From NCBI GenBank assembly GCA_954871525.1, contig OX940860.1, forward strand, positions 56,718,724 through 56,782,723: a stretch of 64,000 bases of DNA, written 5' to 3'. The stretch comes from Parietaria judaica. Lineage: Eukaryota > Streptophyta > Magnoliopsida > Rosales > Urticaceae. Position numbers and translations under genes: made by a program. Under the pieces are notes generated by a model. It searched no databases. It saw only the letters and a list, made by a program, of their open reading frames with translations, and was not told the origin of the DNA. Positions 43,140 to 54,020 of the stretch are shown in pieces (position 1 is the first letter of the stretch; each line of letters begins with the position of its first letter).

Positions 43140-44215
43140 GGGTATATAAACCCATGTTCTCCCTCGTCTTCTCCTTCATTCTTCATATTTTCATGATTCT
43201 TTCCCGATTCTTCTCTGGAATTTTTTTCTCAAAATCCCTGATTTCTTCCATCTAAACGAAATTTTGGGATTTCTTCATTAATATTTCAATCTTTCTCCTT
43301 TATTGCTTTGGCTGCCGACGAGCTCGTCCCTGAATTCCAGATTGGGTGCTTAGATAGAAATCAAACTCCGTCGGGTGGCCCTACGTTGGTTTCAGGTAGA
43401 AATCAAACTTTGGCTTCCGGCAAGCCTTCCCCTGAATGCATGTGTGGCTGTCGAGATAAAAGTCAAGCTCAGTCGGTCAGGCACCAACGACGTTTGTCGA
43501 CCTCATGATGACTTCGACCTTCGTCAAATACCCACTTCTCCGCAATCAGCTCTTGGCTTGCTCATGAAAGCTCAGGTACGTATCCCATATCCCTTCACTT
43601 TGAACTATGTGATGACTTGATCCTTCTAATGGGTACGTAGGCAGCCTTTACGAGGTTCGACATCAAATATTATCATCCTTCATCCTTTCCATGTCTTCAA
43701 TCATATTCAATGACAAGTGTACAGAGTTGCCAGAGGGTTCCACCCTTCGCTTCCCCTAGATGTTTTCTACATGTGCAGGTTACAAGAAAATATCGCCATC
43801 TAGATGTCGCCAAGAGACGTCATCAAGAATGATCTGACGCCTCGTTGGATCATCAAGATATAGCGCGGAGTCACCTCGCCATAAGAATCTCGCCGACTCT
43901 GATCATCTTGCCATCAAGGACGTTGCCGCCAAGGCCGGCGACCAGAGCCTATTGCTTGCCATAGACCTCATTCAGTCATTCTATAGTGATTTTCTTTAAA
44001 AGAGGCTCACCGGAAACGACGACTTCAAGCCAATAACCATAAGGACAGCTTGTGACTCACTGGAAACGACTATTCGCCTTCAACAAAGTCGAGACATTAG
44101 TCAACCCTCGTTGACACCATCTTTGACTGCCTATGCGACCGTCGGGACAGGCCCGGGGCTCGAACCATGGATCGGGTTCACCGTTAATCCAATTGTGTGC
44201 AATAACTATCTTTAA
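43140..44215 (+). mobile_element. gypsy LTR-like relic, second copy
   Basis: TATATAAA at 43143-43150, then a CT-rich leader. A U5-like segment GGTACGTAGGCAGCCTTTACGAGGTT (words at 43632-43657) and downstream sequence to about 44200 match 12760-13060 plus 17994-18175. It lacks copia 2. Ends not defined. Confidence 0.6.
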
Positions 44216-45432
44216 ATTCCTTAAGTTTTTCTTGTTCAATAAAAGATGTGTTCATGTATGTAATTAAAAAATTGTTTAATATACTTTCTAGTCTAGATTC
44301 TAAATTCTAATGTTTATTTCCAGTACCTCTATCAAATAGTTATTCTTAACTTTAAATGATTAATTATGTGGTACATCCTAAAGTCAGCTTTTCTTAGCAA
44401 GTCTTTCCAATTCTTTTTTAAAAACAATTGTTGCAACTTGTCTTGAACTAATTATGTGTAACACTTTTAAATAAATAAAATGTAAAATTAATAAACATGG
44501 GTATGATATTAGTTTTTATCAAAAATAATAATTGATAATATCTTTTGGCGTAAATTTTATGTGGATTTATCCTCTAACCTTTACATATTTGAAAGTTATT
44601 AATCCTCTTTTTCTTATACATAAATTATTTACAAGCTAACTTACTTGACTTCTTAAATACTTACTTTAATATCCTTATTTTTTTCCGAATTATTGTCCAC
44701 GGTTAAGATTTTAAGGAACAACACATTGATTTGGATTATCTTTGGCTCCCACTTCACAATTCATAAATAGTTCATGAAAATCAATGGTTTTTTAGCGCCA
44801 ACGATAATGATGAAAAATAATTTACGAATTGATTTGCTCTCTATATAAGTCATAGTTAATAGAACTCTTACATGTTTTGTTGATCATTTCCATCATCTCG
44901 ATATCTATGGGAATCGAAATTGCATTCTTTGAATAATTATTTTATTGGTGTAGTCTTAAGAAAGAGTATAATCAAGTGTGGCATGTAAAGTAAAACATTG
45001 TGTTTTCTTACTATTAGTTGAATCTTTTTTTTTTTTTTTCATTTAGAACAGACTATACTTTTCATCGTAAGTAAAGAAGCCATTATTAAATTTTTAAACG
45101 TTAATTTCTATCATGGTATATTAAATGTCGCAAAAATCGAACAACATGTCGTCGGCATGCCGAATATCGCTAGAATGTGGTACGACAACACACGGCTACC
45201 ACTATCGTTTTACCAAATGCCAAGACATTTTGTTCGAAAGCCAGCACTCTATCGCATGTCGTTTGCTCACAAAAACGACAAAAAGTGTGAAATTCGGCAT
45301 AAATGGCATTTTTCACGCAAAACCCTAGCTTCATTTGTTCTTCAAGCTTTCCGTCCTCTTCTCTCGGCGGTTGGTCAGGGCAAAAAAACTTGACGGTGAG
45401 CAAGAGAGGGGCGTAGAGAGAGGGGAGAAATA
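44216..45432. other. AT-rich intergenic DNA with dispersed repeat copy 2
   Basis: 44540-44880 matches 40840-41210. A less AT-rich island at 45125-45400 is open in several frames and ends with an AAACCCTAG word, but I recognise no protein. Confidence 0.5.
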
Positions 45433-45436
45433 TATC

Positions 45437-45498
<62 letters not shown>
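45433..45498. repeat. compound (TA)n(GA)n microsatellite
   Basis: An alternating TA run passes directly into about 18 GA units. Confidence 0.95.
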
Positions 45499-45501
<3 letters not shown>

Positions 45502-45909
45502 AGAGAGGGGGAAGAGACGGAAAAATATATGGATGGGAAGGGAAGGAGAGAGATATAGATGAGAAGCTAGGGTTTCTAGAAAATGTTGTTTAAATATCAT
45601 GAGGTATTAGGATTTTATGTTGATGGGTTTGGTTTTCTATGGGCCTTTTTTTTGGCCTTCTAACATAAATTAGAGTATTAGACTCTATTATGAAATTAAA
45701 TCTTATTGTTCTATATTTTATTGAAATTTGGCCCTATTATTATATATTTTTCTTATATTACAATTATAATATCTTAAAGTAATATATATAATTGTTGAAG
45801 CTATTATTAAGTTAAAATTGTATAATTAATTTTAATATTAATAATAATATGATAATAATAGAATTCTTGTTAGTAAGTTAATAATAATAGCATTCAATAC
45901 CTTGGTTTC
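45499..45909. other. AT-rich flank of the solo LTR
   Basis: No gene is seen. It may include the 3' flank of the Helitron, but no CTRR end with hairpin was identified. Confidence 0.45.
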
Positions 45910-46908
45910 TGCTAATGCAGAAAAATGCCTCAAACACTTAGCGGCCCAATTGCTCGTGTTGGGCCGGGCCCAATGTCGTCTTGTTGACTTTTGTGACTCT
46001 CGGGCTTGGGCTCCTAGACCTTCGAGTCAAACGGACCCTCCACTGACTCAGAACCAGAAATCCGGGGCAAACACCACTTCCTGTTGCCAATGGGCCAGGA
46101 CTTGGCCTGGCCTTGGTTACAGGTTCGGGACGCCAAAAACGGACCTGGCCACTGCGTAGGGGGGATCACAGTATTGACTTTCTAGTGAACCCTGGTGGAC
46201 CAGACCCTCGACCGGCGTCACGGGTACAGATCCGGGTCCTGCGGTCTATTCACTAAGTCAATATATATGCCGGAGATACAAGACTATGGAATAGAACGAG
46301 CACCCCACGGATCTAGAACCTTGGCAAGGAGGGTCTTAGATCGTGCCAGAATTTTCTCCAGGGCTTCCGCTCTAGTGGGATTTTTCGATCTCTGAACCTG
46401 GATAACATAACCCCCGAGATCAGGGAAAACCGGGGGTTTTACCCCCTGATTCACCTCCGACACTCAACATTAGTGGGATATTTGAGTGGGAAACGATTTG
46501 AGAAGGAGTAGAGAGAGTTTTAGGCGAGTTCCCGGGATGAGAATGAGTTACCGTTTAGTGAAAATCGAGCTCGTATTTATAGGAGGGTCCGGGGGTTAAA
46601 ACGTGAATAACTATTACTCCAGGAGGCCCCTGGGTAAAATTATATAGTTTTTTAGGTCCTTGGGACGTGGCCGAGCCAACGTCACAAACGACGCCTCAAT
46701 CCGACGCCGGAGGCCGTTTTCTGCAAATTTTATATCATATTTGGGTGTTTTGATATTTTTGGGATCATCTGGACACTTTATTTTTCGAAAACGGACTTTC
46801 GGTGAATATTTTGGACAAAATTGATTATAATTAATAAAAGATAAATTCATTTAAATAATTTATCTTTTAATAATTAAGAAAAACCAATTACGTAAAATAC
46901 CCGTAACA
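45910..46908 (-). mobile_element. solo LTR of the gypsy A family
   Basis: Reads on the minus strand as TGTTACGGGTATTTTACG ... ATGCAGAAAAATGC-type ends, matching gypsy A LTRs but about 300 bp shorter. TATAAATA at 46573-46580 (minus). A 5-bp flank pair GTTTC (45905-45909) and TTTTC (46909-46913) is a near-perfect target duplication. No internal sequence is attached. Confidence 0.85.
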
Positions 46909-46958
46909 TTTTCTATTATAAGTAGGTTATTAAAAACATGTTTATAATTACGTCAATT

Positions 46959-47945
46959 TCATATGTTTGTTGGTGAAATGTTTCGAAAGACTTCATGGCT
47001 AACTATATTCTTTAGGATTGTTGGATTTTCCACAGCCTTATCAACATTAACTATGATAAGTCCTTCCTTCGATGTTGCTCTCGAAATTGCCACATAAAGT
47101 TGACCATGCGTGAAAACATGTTATGAAAAATTTATGTTACATTATTGTAAGTTAACTCTTTTGTTGATTTTGTATTTAATCTAACGTAAGAATATTACCT
47201 GTTTTGGGAGGTATAAACCAATATGCTTAAGTGATTGACCTTGGACCCGGACCTTTTATCATAACTTTTGTTAGATGCATACCTTAATCTACTGTTGTTC
47301 GATGGTGCTTTTATTAATCGTCATTGCGAATCAAGGAGCCAACGGTAATTGTCAACGATTATGTTTGAATGGCACTTTGTTTCTGATGGGGAAATTATTA
47401 TCCTTGGAATCGTGACGTTTTTTCCCTTGTTTGTTCCCGATACAATGTCACCTCAAACAAATCATGTCCGAATAGTTATTACAATCAATCTTGTACAATT
47501 ACACATGCCTTCTGTCTTATTAACATTTCTAAGGAGCATGACTATGGTGCTAGTATGTTGCATGATTTGGAATTCCACTGAAGTGTAAATTGTTTAAGAA
47601 CTATGTCGGATAAAGGAGGTCTTCGTCATTTTTTTGCATACTCCTTTTGCAAACATTATCCGAGCTAAGATATGTATGTCCTTCCCCGAGTATAGTTTCC
47701 ATGATTGCACCATTTAACTCTTGAACCTTGTCATTCTTGGATGTCAGTATTGCTCATTCGAAGATGTATGTAGACTCTTTGTATTGTTCTAACAACGACT
47801 GTAAATTGAGTCGATAATGGTTTTCAAAGGGTGTACTATTGGGGAACTTGTAATATTAGGAGGCAAGTGCAACAGTTCATTTTCCTTGGCTATACACGCC
47901 GAACCATTCCCAATTTTCAACATCCAATTTTTGAATTCTTGCATG
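46959..47945 (-). pseudogene. Helitron-type helicase, C-terminal half
   Basis: On the minus strand, from the gypsy B insertion point: NMQEFKNWMLKIGNG, a degenerate middle with several stops and frameshifts, FSGIPNH, LLRNVNKTEGMCNCTRLIV, VSGTNKGKNVTIPRIIISPSE, then GLYLPKT. After a possible intron with a weak acceptor (about 47110-47202) comes HVFTHGQLYVAISRATSKEGLIIVNVD, and the protein ends SHEVFRNI with stop at 46959-46961. These are motifs V-VI and the C-terminal tail of the PIF1-like helicase of plant Helitron RepHel proteins. It is non-functional. Its N-terminal half is at 62195-62850. Confidence 0.85.
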
Positions 47946-47950
47946 TTGGT

Positions 47951-48750
47951 TGTTAAGGTCGGATTTGGTCAAATCCATCCTCAACACAACTAGTGTCGTT
48001 TTGTCTATAAACGACATGAGGGGAGGCGAGGAAGTTCTTCACCCGAGGGGAATTATCCCCGAGGGGGAATATTATCCCCGAGGGGGAATTATCCCCGAGG
48101 AGGATTATTCCCGAGGAGGTTCGACCGCGAGGAGACGCAGCCACACAAAAGCAAACTGCGATGGAGTGTCCCATCATACCCGACGAGGAATTTCGTCATG
48201 ATGATTTACACAGAGCCGAATGACCATTGACGAGATGTGCATTTAATGAAGCCGACCTACCCACTCGATGAGAAGCATCAGCGACGAGGCTTGCAGGGCC
48301 AAATGACGGCTGACGAGATGCGCATTTAATGAGGCTCACCTACCCGCAACGACAGTCTGGTCGGAAGTGACATAAAGCAGGGATAAACCATGCTTCCCTC
48401 AAATCATTCTGAAAAGTAAATGATTAAAGAGAAAAAAGGCGGGAAAGACGCGAGGAAGATATAGTGTGAACTCTATAAAAGGCAAAAGAAGCCTCATTTG
48501 TAAAGGTTCGGAAAAATAGAGAGAAAAGGCCCGGAAAAGAGAGAGAGAGATCCTGTAATAGAAAAGGCTAAGGAAATAGAGAAAGCCCATTACTCATGAT
48601 CCTTCATCTGTCCAGCTATTCAACGGAAGAAAACCGAGCTCATTTCGGAAAATATAATAAAGCAGAGATATTCACTGATTGTTGTTGTTTATTTGTTATT
48701 TGGTGATTATCTTTGTGACTGGAAAAGGACGGCGAAAATCGCCCTCTACA
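47951..48750 (+). repeat. left LTR of gypsy B
   Basis: 800 bp, TGTTAAGG...CTCTACA. TATAAAA at 48474-48480. It differs from the right LTR at roughly 17-18 sites by eye (about 2%). Confidence 0.93.
48045..48120. repeat. GGGGAATTATCCCC-type palindrome cluster in the LTR
   Basis: Three near-palindromes (GGGGAATTATCCCC, GGGGAATATTATCCCC, GGGGAATTATCCCC) are separated by GAGG spacers. The cluster is repeated in the right LTR at about 61488-61563. In U3 it could be a regulatory binding array. Confidence 0.8.
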
Positions 48751-48753
48751 GTT

Positions 48754-48770
48754 TGGCGCCCACCGAGGGG
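48754..48770 (+). promoter_or_regulatory. primer binding site, gypsy B
   Basis: TGGCGCCCACCGAGGGG, three bases after the left LTR. TGGCGCC starts are typical for plant gypsy elements. Confidence 0.8.
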
Positions 48771-48815
48771 CGTTGTTTTCTTTCTAACTCACAACCAGGA
48801 ATTTGAAGGAGCGAG

Positions 48816-51800
48816 ATGTCGTCGAGCGACGCCGTCATCAGTTTAGAAGGGGACGAAGTCACGGCCATGTAGAGACTCCAATGGCAGTTGGCCGAAGCCA
48901 ACGCAAGAGTGACAGAGGCAACAAGGATGGCCGAGGAGGTGGCCAGAAAGGCGGAAGAGCAGGAGGAACGGAACGGACGACTCACTGCCCTTCTGGAGCG
49001 CGCGAGTCAAAGAAGGGAAGGCCCGGAGAGCACAATCGCGGGATCTTCAGCTCGGGGAGAGGGTGGAATTATAGCAGAGGGAGAGCAAGGTAACCTGACG
49101 CCTCAAGCGCCGCCGATCATTAGGGACCTCTTCAACGCCGCCGGTATGACACCAGTGAATACGACGAACCAGCAGGGAGGCTTAGCAACCACCATAGCAG
49201 AGACGATCCAGGAAGAGGTCCGGAGAGCGATGAGGGAAATATCCTCAAGCATGAAGGCAAAGATGGGGCACGTGGCCTCACAGGTGCACAAGGCCACAAG
49301 TGCAGCGCCTGAAATCGACAGGTTGGTCAGGGAGGCCAGAATGACTTCTTTCTCGGCAAAAATCCGCAGCGTGGAGCTAGGAGAGTTGCCGAAAGTCAGG
49401 CTCTCGCAGTACAAAGGAACTTCGGATCCAAATACCCACATGAAGTCATTCCGGATCGCTACGAAGTGTATAGGCGGCGAGGAGTCCAAGCTAGAGGCTA
49501 TCCTGTGTCATCTTTTCGTCGAAAGCTTACAAGGCCCAGCGAGCGATTGGTTCGCGAAGCTCCCATCGCAATCCATCGGCGACTCCGATGAGCTCGTTGC
49601 GTGCTTTCTGCGGCACTACTCAATGTACGTGCAGAACGAGGCGACCGTCACAACCCTGTGGAACCTCTCACAAGGGCGAGAAGAAACTCTCTGACAGTAC
49701 GTCGGAAAATTCAAGGACATCATGGTCAGAATCCAGGGGCTCGATAGTGTCATCGCAATCCAGGCACTGAAGCACGGACTGTAGTATTTGGCTCCTTTCC
49801 GCGAGGAGTTGATAAAAATGCGCCCGTTGACGATCGAGGACGCGCTCCACAGGGCGACGCTCTTCATGGAAATAGAGGAAGAGACTCTAGCCCAGAAAAA
49901 GATCCACGAAGGTGGAAGCAAAGGAAAGCAGCACAGAAAAAGGAGGAACGGGGACGGAGGAGACGCCCCGTCGTCCAGAACGAGGAAGGAAGAAGAAGAT
50001 CGAAGGAATTCCAGCGAGCGACGAGGTCGGGAAGCTCCGAGGCAAGAAATATATCAGGTGGACGAGCACAAGGACCGTGACTACAATCGAGGAGACCAGC
50101 ACCGAGGAGGATTCTTGGAGGATCGAGGAAGATTCTCTGATAATCGAGGAGACCAGCACCGAGGAGGATTCTCGGAGGATCGAGGAATATTCTCTGATGA
50201 TCGAGGAGATCAGCACCGAGGAGGATTCTTGGAGGATCGAGGAAGATTTTCTGATGATCGGGGAGGACACTCGGGGAACCGAGGAGGATTCTCCGAAGAC
50301 CGAGGAGGATTTTCTGGAAGCCGATGGGGCTTCTCGGGCTCTGGAGGCCGAGGGGGCTTCTCGGGAGGCCGAGGAGGCTTCGGAACGAAGTTTTGGCCGA
50401 AGGATATTAGTAAGTTCTGCACTTACCACAACTATAATGGCCATGCCACCGAGGATTGCGCCATGCTAAAGAAGGAGCTCCAGAGAAGATACGCGCGGGG
50501 GGAGATCAAAGACCACACGTACCAACCTTCCGTGGCTTGGAATAAAGGTAACAGGGCATGGCAGGGCCGGCAAGAAGGACCTACGCACAACGAGGGGAAT
50601 GATCGGGACGGAGCAAAAAGAAACCTGGCGATCGAGCCGCCACCGGCAATACGCGACGAGGGAGAGCGACCGGCCTCAAGGACGATAATTGAGGTGATCA
50701 TGGGCGGATCGCGGTTCTGCGAAGATTCGGTCAACATCATCAAAGCTTATTAACGGAGGGGGAAGGAGCACGGCCAAGGAGACGTGAAGATGGGCGCCAC
50801 GGGCGCGAGGATAGAGTTTGTGGAGAACGAGGACTGTGCTGATATGCATGACGACGCTTTGGTCCTCGAACTCAACATCGGTGGTTGCGAGGTTTTCCGC
50901 ATCATCATTGACAACGGAAGCTCGGTCGATGTCATTTTCTATGAGTGCTTGATAAAGATGGGTATCGAGGGACTCACGATAGGGGGACGCCCTCGCAAGG
51001 TATCAGGTTTCAACGGGGACGTCGCCATCTCGATGGGGACAGTTCACCTCCCGGTCAGCGCAGGGAGTGTCAACCGGATGACAGAGTTTATGGTGCTAAA
51101 TGTCCCCTCGCATTTTAACATTATCTTGGGGAGACCTTGGATCCACTCCATGAGAGCTTTGCCATCTACGTACCATCAAAGCATAAAATTCCCGGGGAAA
51201 AGGGAAGGGGAAATCGAGGAACTCAAAGGGAGCTGGGACGCGTACCGAATCTGCTACATGATGCACCACAAGTCGATGGCTGCCAAGAAGGGAATCAAGC
51301 AGACGGAGGAAGGTGAGCCGGCCGGCTTATAGCAATTAGGGGCGCCCGCCCCAAGAATTCCAGGACGAAGGAAGGGGCGGGGGAAAGGCGCCGCCGGGAC
51401 GGCCAGGGTACTTAGTACGGAAGACGTCGAGGCACAGAATGCCGAGGAAAGAAGAGGGGGAGCGCAGATTGAAGAGGTAGAGCGATTCTGCGTCGACGAG
51501 TCCGACCCTACTCGGACCGTCGGTATAGGCGCGGAGCTCGACCCGGATATCAAAGCACGACTAGTCGAGTTCCTAAAGAGGAATCGTGGAAGTTTCGCTT
51601 AGTCTCATGAAGACATGTCGGGGATCGACCCTTCGGTGACAGCTCATCGCCTCAACATCGATCCGAGGCACAAACCCGTCGTACAAAAGAGGAGGAAAAT
51701 GGCCCCCGACAGGAACAAGATCATCAACGACGAAGTAGATAAGCTGCTCTCGATGGGGACCATTCGAGAGGTAAAATATCCCGAGTGGCTGGCTAACACA

Positions 51801-54020
51801 GTCATCGTAAAGAAGAAGAACGGCAAATGGCAAGTGTGCGTGGACTTCACCGACCTCAACCGAGCCTGCCCGAAAGACAGTTTCCCGATGCCACATATAG
51901 ATCGCCTCGTCGAAGCCACCCACGGCTACGAACTTCTCAGCTTCATGGACGCTTACTCCGGGTACCACCAAATAAGGATAGACCCGGAAGACAAAGAAAA
52001 GACGGCCTTCATCAGCGAGAGGGGCACGTACTGCTACAGAGTCATGCCCTTCGGATTGAAGAACGCCAGAGCAACTTACCAGAGGCTGGTGACAATGATG
52101 TTCCATAAACTGATCGGGAAGAGCATGGAGGTATACATCGACTACATGGTCGTTAAATCCTTGAAGGCGACGGCGCACATCGAGCACCTGGAGGAGTGTT
52201 TCGAGATTCTGAATCAGCACGGGATGAAGCTGAACCCCACCAAGTGCACTTTCGGTATGTCCTCGGGAAAGTTCTTGGGCCACTTGGTCACTAGGCGAGG
52301 GGTCGAAGCCGACCCCGAGCAGATCGAGGCAATCAGGAGCATGCCCTCGCCTCGAAATCAATGAGAGATTCAGAGATTGACCGGGAGGATCGCTGCTCTG
52401 AACCGATTTATCTCACGATCGGCCGACAAGACTCTCCTTTTCTACGAACTACTAAGAAAGAATAAGAAGTTTGAGTGGACCGAGAAATGCGAGGAGGCTT
52501 TCCAGGCGTTGAAGTCCTATCTATCGTCGCCGCCCATCATGACAAAACCAAAGCCGGGGGAACCTTTGTACTTATACATTGTCGTGTCCGACCACGCGAT
52601 CAGCCAGGTACTTGTACGAGAGGAGGATGGGGAGCAGAAGCCGGTTTCCTACATCAGCAGGAAGCTCCTCGATGCCGAGACAAGATACCCTCAACCCGAG
52701 AAGCTCGCTTTGGCGATATACGACGCGTCGGAGAGATTGAAGCATCACTTCCAAGCCCACACCATCGTCGTCATGACCGACAGACCAATCCGTACTATCA
52801 TCCACGGCCCGAGCCAGTCGGGGAGGATCACGAAGTGGTCTATAAAACTAGGAGCGTACGATATTAAGTACAAGCTTCGGACGAGCCTCAAATCTCAAGT
52901 GCTCGCTGATATCCTCATCGAGTTACCAAAGGAGCCGGTGGACCCGAGCAACGAAGCCGGCATCTAGAAGTTACAAGTCGATGGATCCGCGACAGCACAA
53001 GGATCTGGAGTGGGGATCAGAATCGTCTCCCCGATGGGAGACGTGATAGAAAAAGCTTGTCGCCTCGCCTATCGCTCCACCAATAACGAGTCGGAATACG
53101 AAGCGCTCATCATCGGGATGCAATCATCCTTAGCGATCGGAGCAAGGAACTTGCACGCTTTCTCAGATTCGCAGCTGGTGGTAAAGCAAGACGACGGACG
53201 AATGGAAGCTTACGCAGGAGTGGTCGATGCTCTCTCTAGGAAGTTCGACTACTTCAGCCTGACGCAGGTGACGCGAGGAGACAACACCCATGCCGACGCA
53301 CTGGAAAGCCTGGGTTCAACGACTGAAGTCGGTGAACTGAGGTCGGTCACGGTGGAGACATTGGAGAAGCCAAGCATCCGGAGAGAAGAAGGCCCAGCGA
53401 GGAAGAGGGCTAAAGGGAAGGAAGAGGCCGAGGAGGAAAAAGCTAGCGAGGCCAACCTGAATGAGATCGAGGACGACGAGGACGAAAATGAGGAGCGGGG
53501 AGTCGTAGACAACGACGAAGCAGAAGATTGGCGGACGCCCCTCAGAAGGTACGTCCTAGAAGGAATGCTCCCCGAGAATCCGCAAGATTCCAGGAAGATC
53601 AAGTCAAAAAGCTCCAGGTACACCGCCCTCAATAACATACTTTATCGAAAGAGCTTCTCGGGTCCCTACTTAAGATGCCTTGGCAAGAAAGAGGCCGAGT
53701 ACGTCATGCGGGAGATCCATAGCAGGGACTGCGGAAATAACTCTGGCGGGAGATCCTTGCTTAGAAAGACTAAGCGGCAGGGTTTCTTTTGGGAAACCAT
53801 TGTCGCCGATTGCATCGGCCACGCCAAGAGATGCGAGAAATGTCAGCGGCACGCGCCAGCGATCAACTGTCCGGCAGAGGAACTCTCCGTGGTTTCGGTG
53901 CCTTACCCTTTCATGAAGTGGTCAATGGACATCGTAGGCCCCATGCCCATCGGCACGCGGCAGAAGAGGTTTATGCTCGTCGTCACGGATTTCTTCACCA
54001 AGTGGACGGAGGCTGAGGCA
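48816..54020 (+). pseudogene. gypsy B gag-PR-RT-RNH-aRNH-IN (N-terminal part)
   Basis: One continuous frame from MSSSDAVISLEGDE, with stops at 48870, 49692, 49782, 50751, 51330, 51600, 52362 and 52965 and no frameshift seen. Gag has a coiled coil (about 48880-49000), core QGPASDWFAKLP, an RG-rich 57-bp coding repeat (50090-50290) and knuckle CTYHNYNGHATEDC (about 50417). Protease: IIIDNGSSVDV (Asp at 50910). RT: VCVDFTDLNRACPKDSFP, with the active-site box reading YIDY (52134-52145), so the second Asp is Tyr. RNase H follows: VSDHAISQVLV. A second, archaeal-type RNase H has QVDGSA, NNESEYEAL, FSDSQLV and NTHADAL. Integrase: zinc region with CGNNSGG where CGNHSGG is usual, CEKCQ, and the first catalytic Asp in WSMDIVGPMP (53928). 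Broken at 54020 by the satellite array. Confidence 0.92.
50090..50290 (+). repeat. 57-bp coding tandem repeat in gag
   Basis: GACCAGC or GATCAGC recurs at 50094, 50151 and 50208. It encodes a 19-residue RGDQHRGGFxEDRGxFSD unit, with degenerate copies into the RGGFSGGRGG stretch. Arg/Gly-rich, plausibly RNA-binding. Confidence 0.85.

Noticed and set aside
45125..45403. Small genes on either strand of a less AT-rich island
   Set aside because: Overlapping frames on both strands, no known motif and no splice or promoter support.
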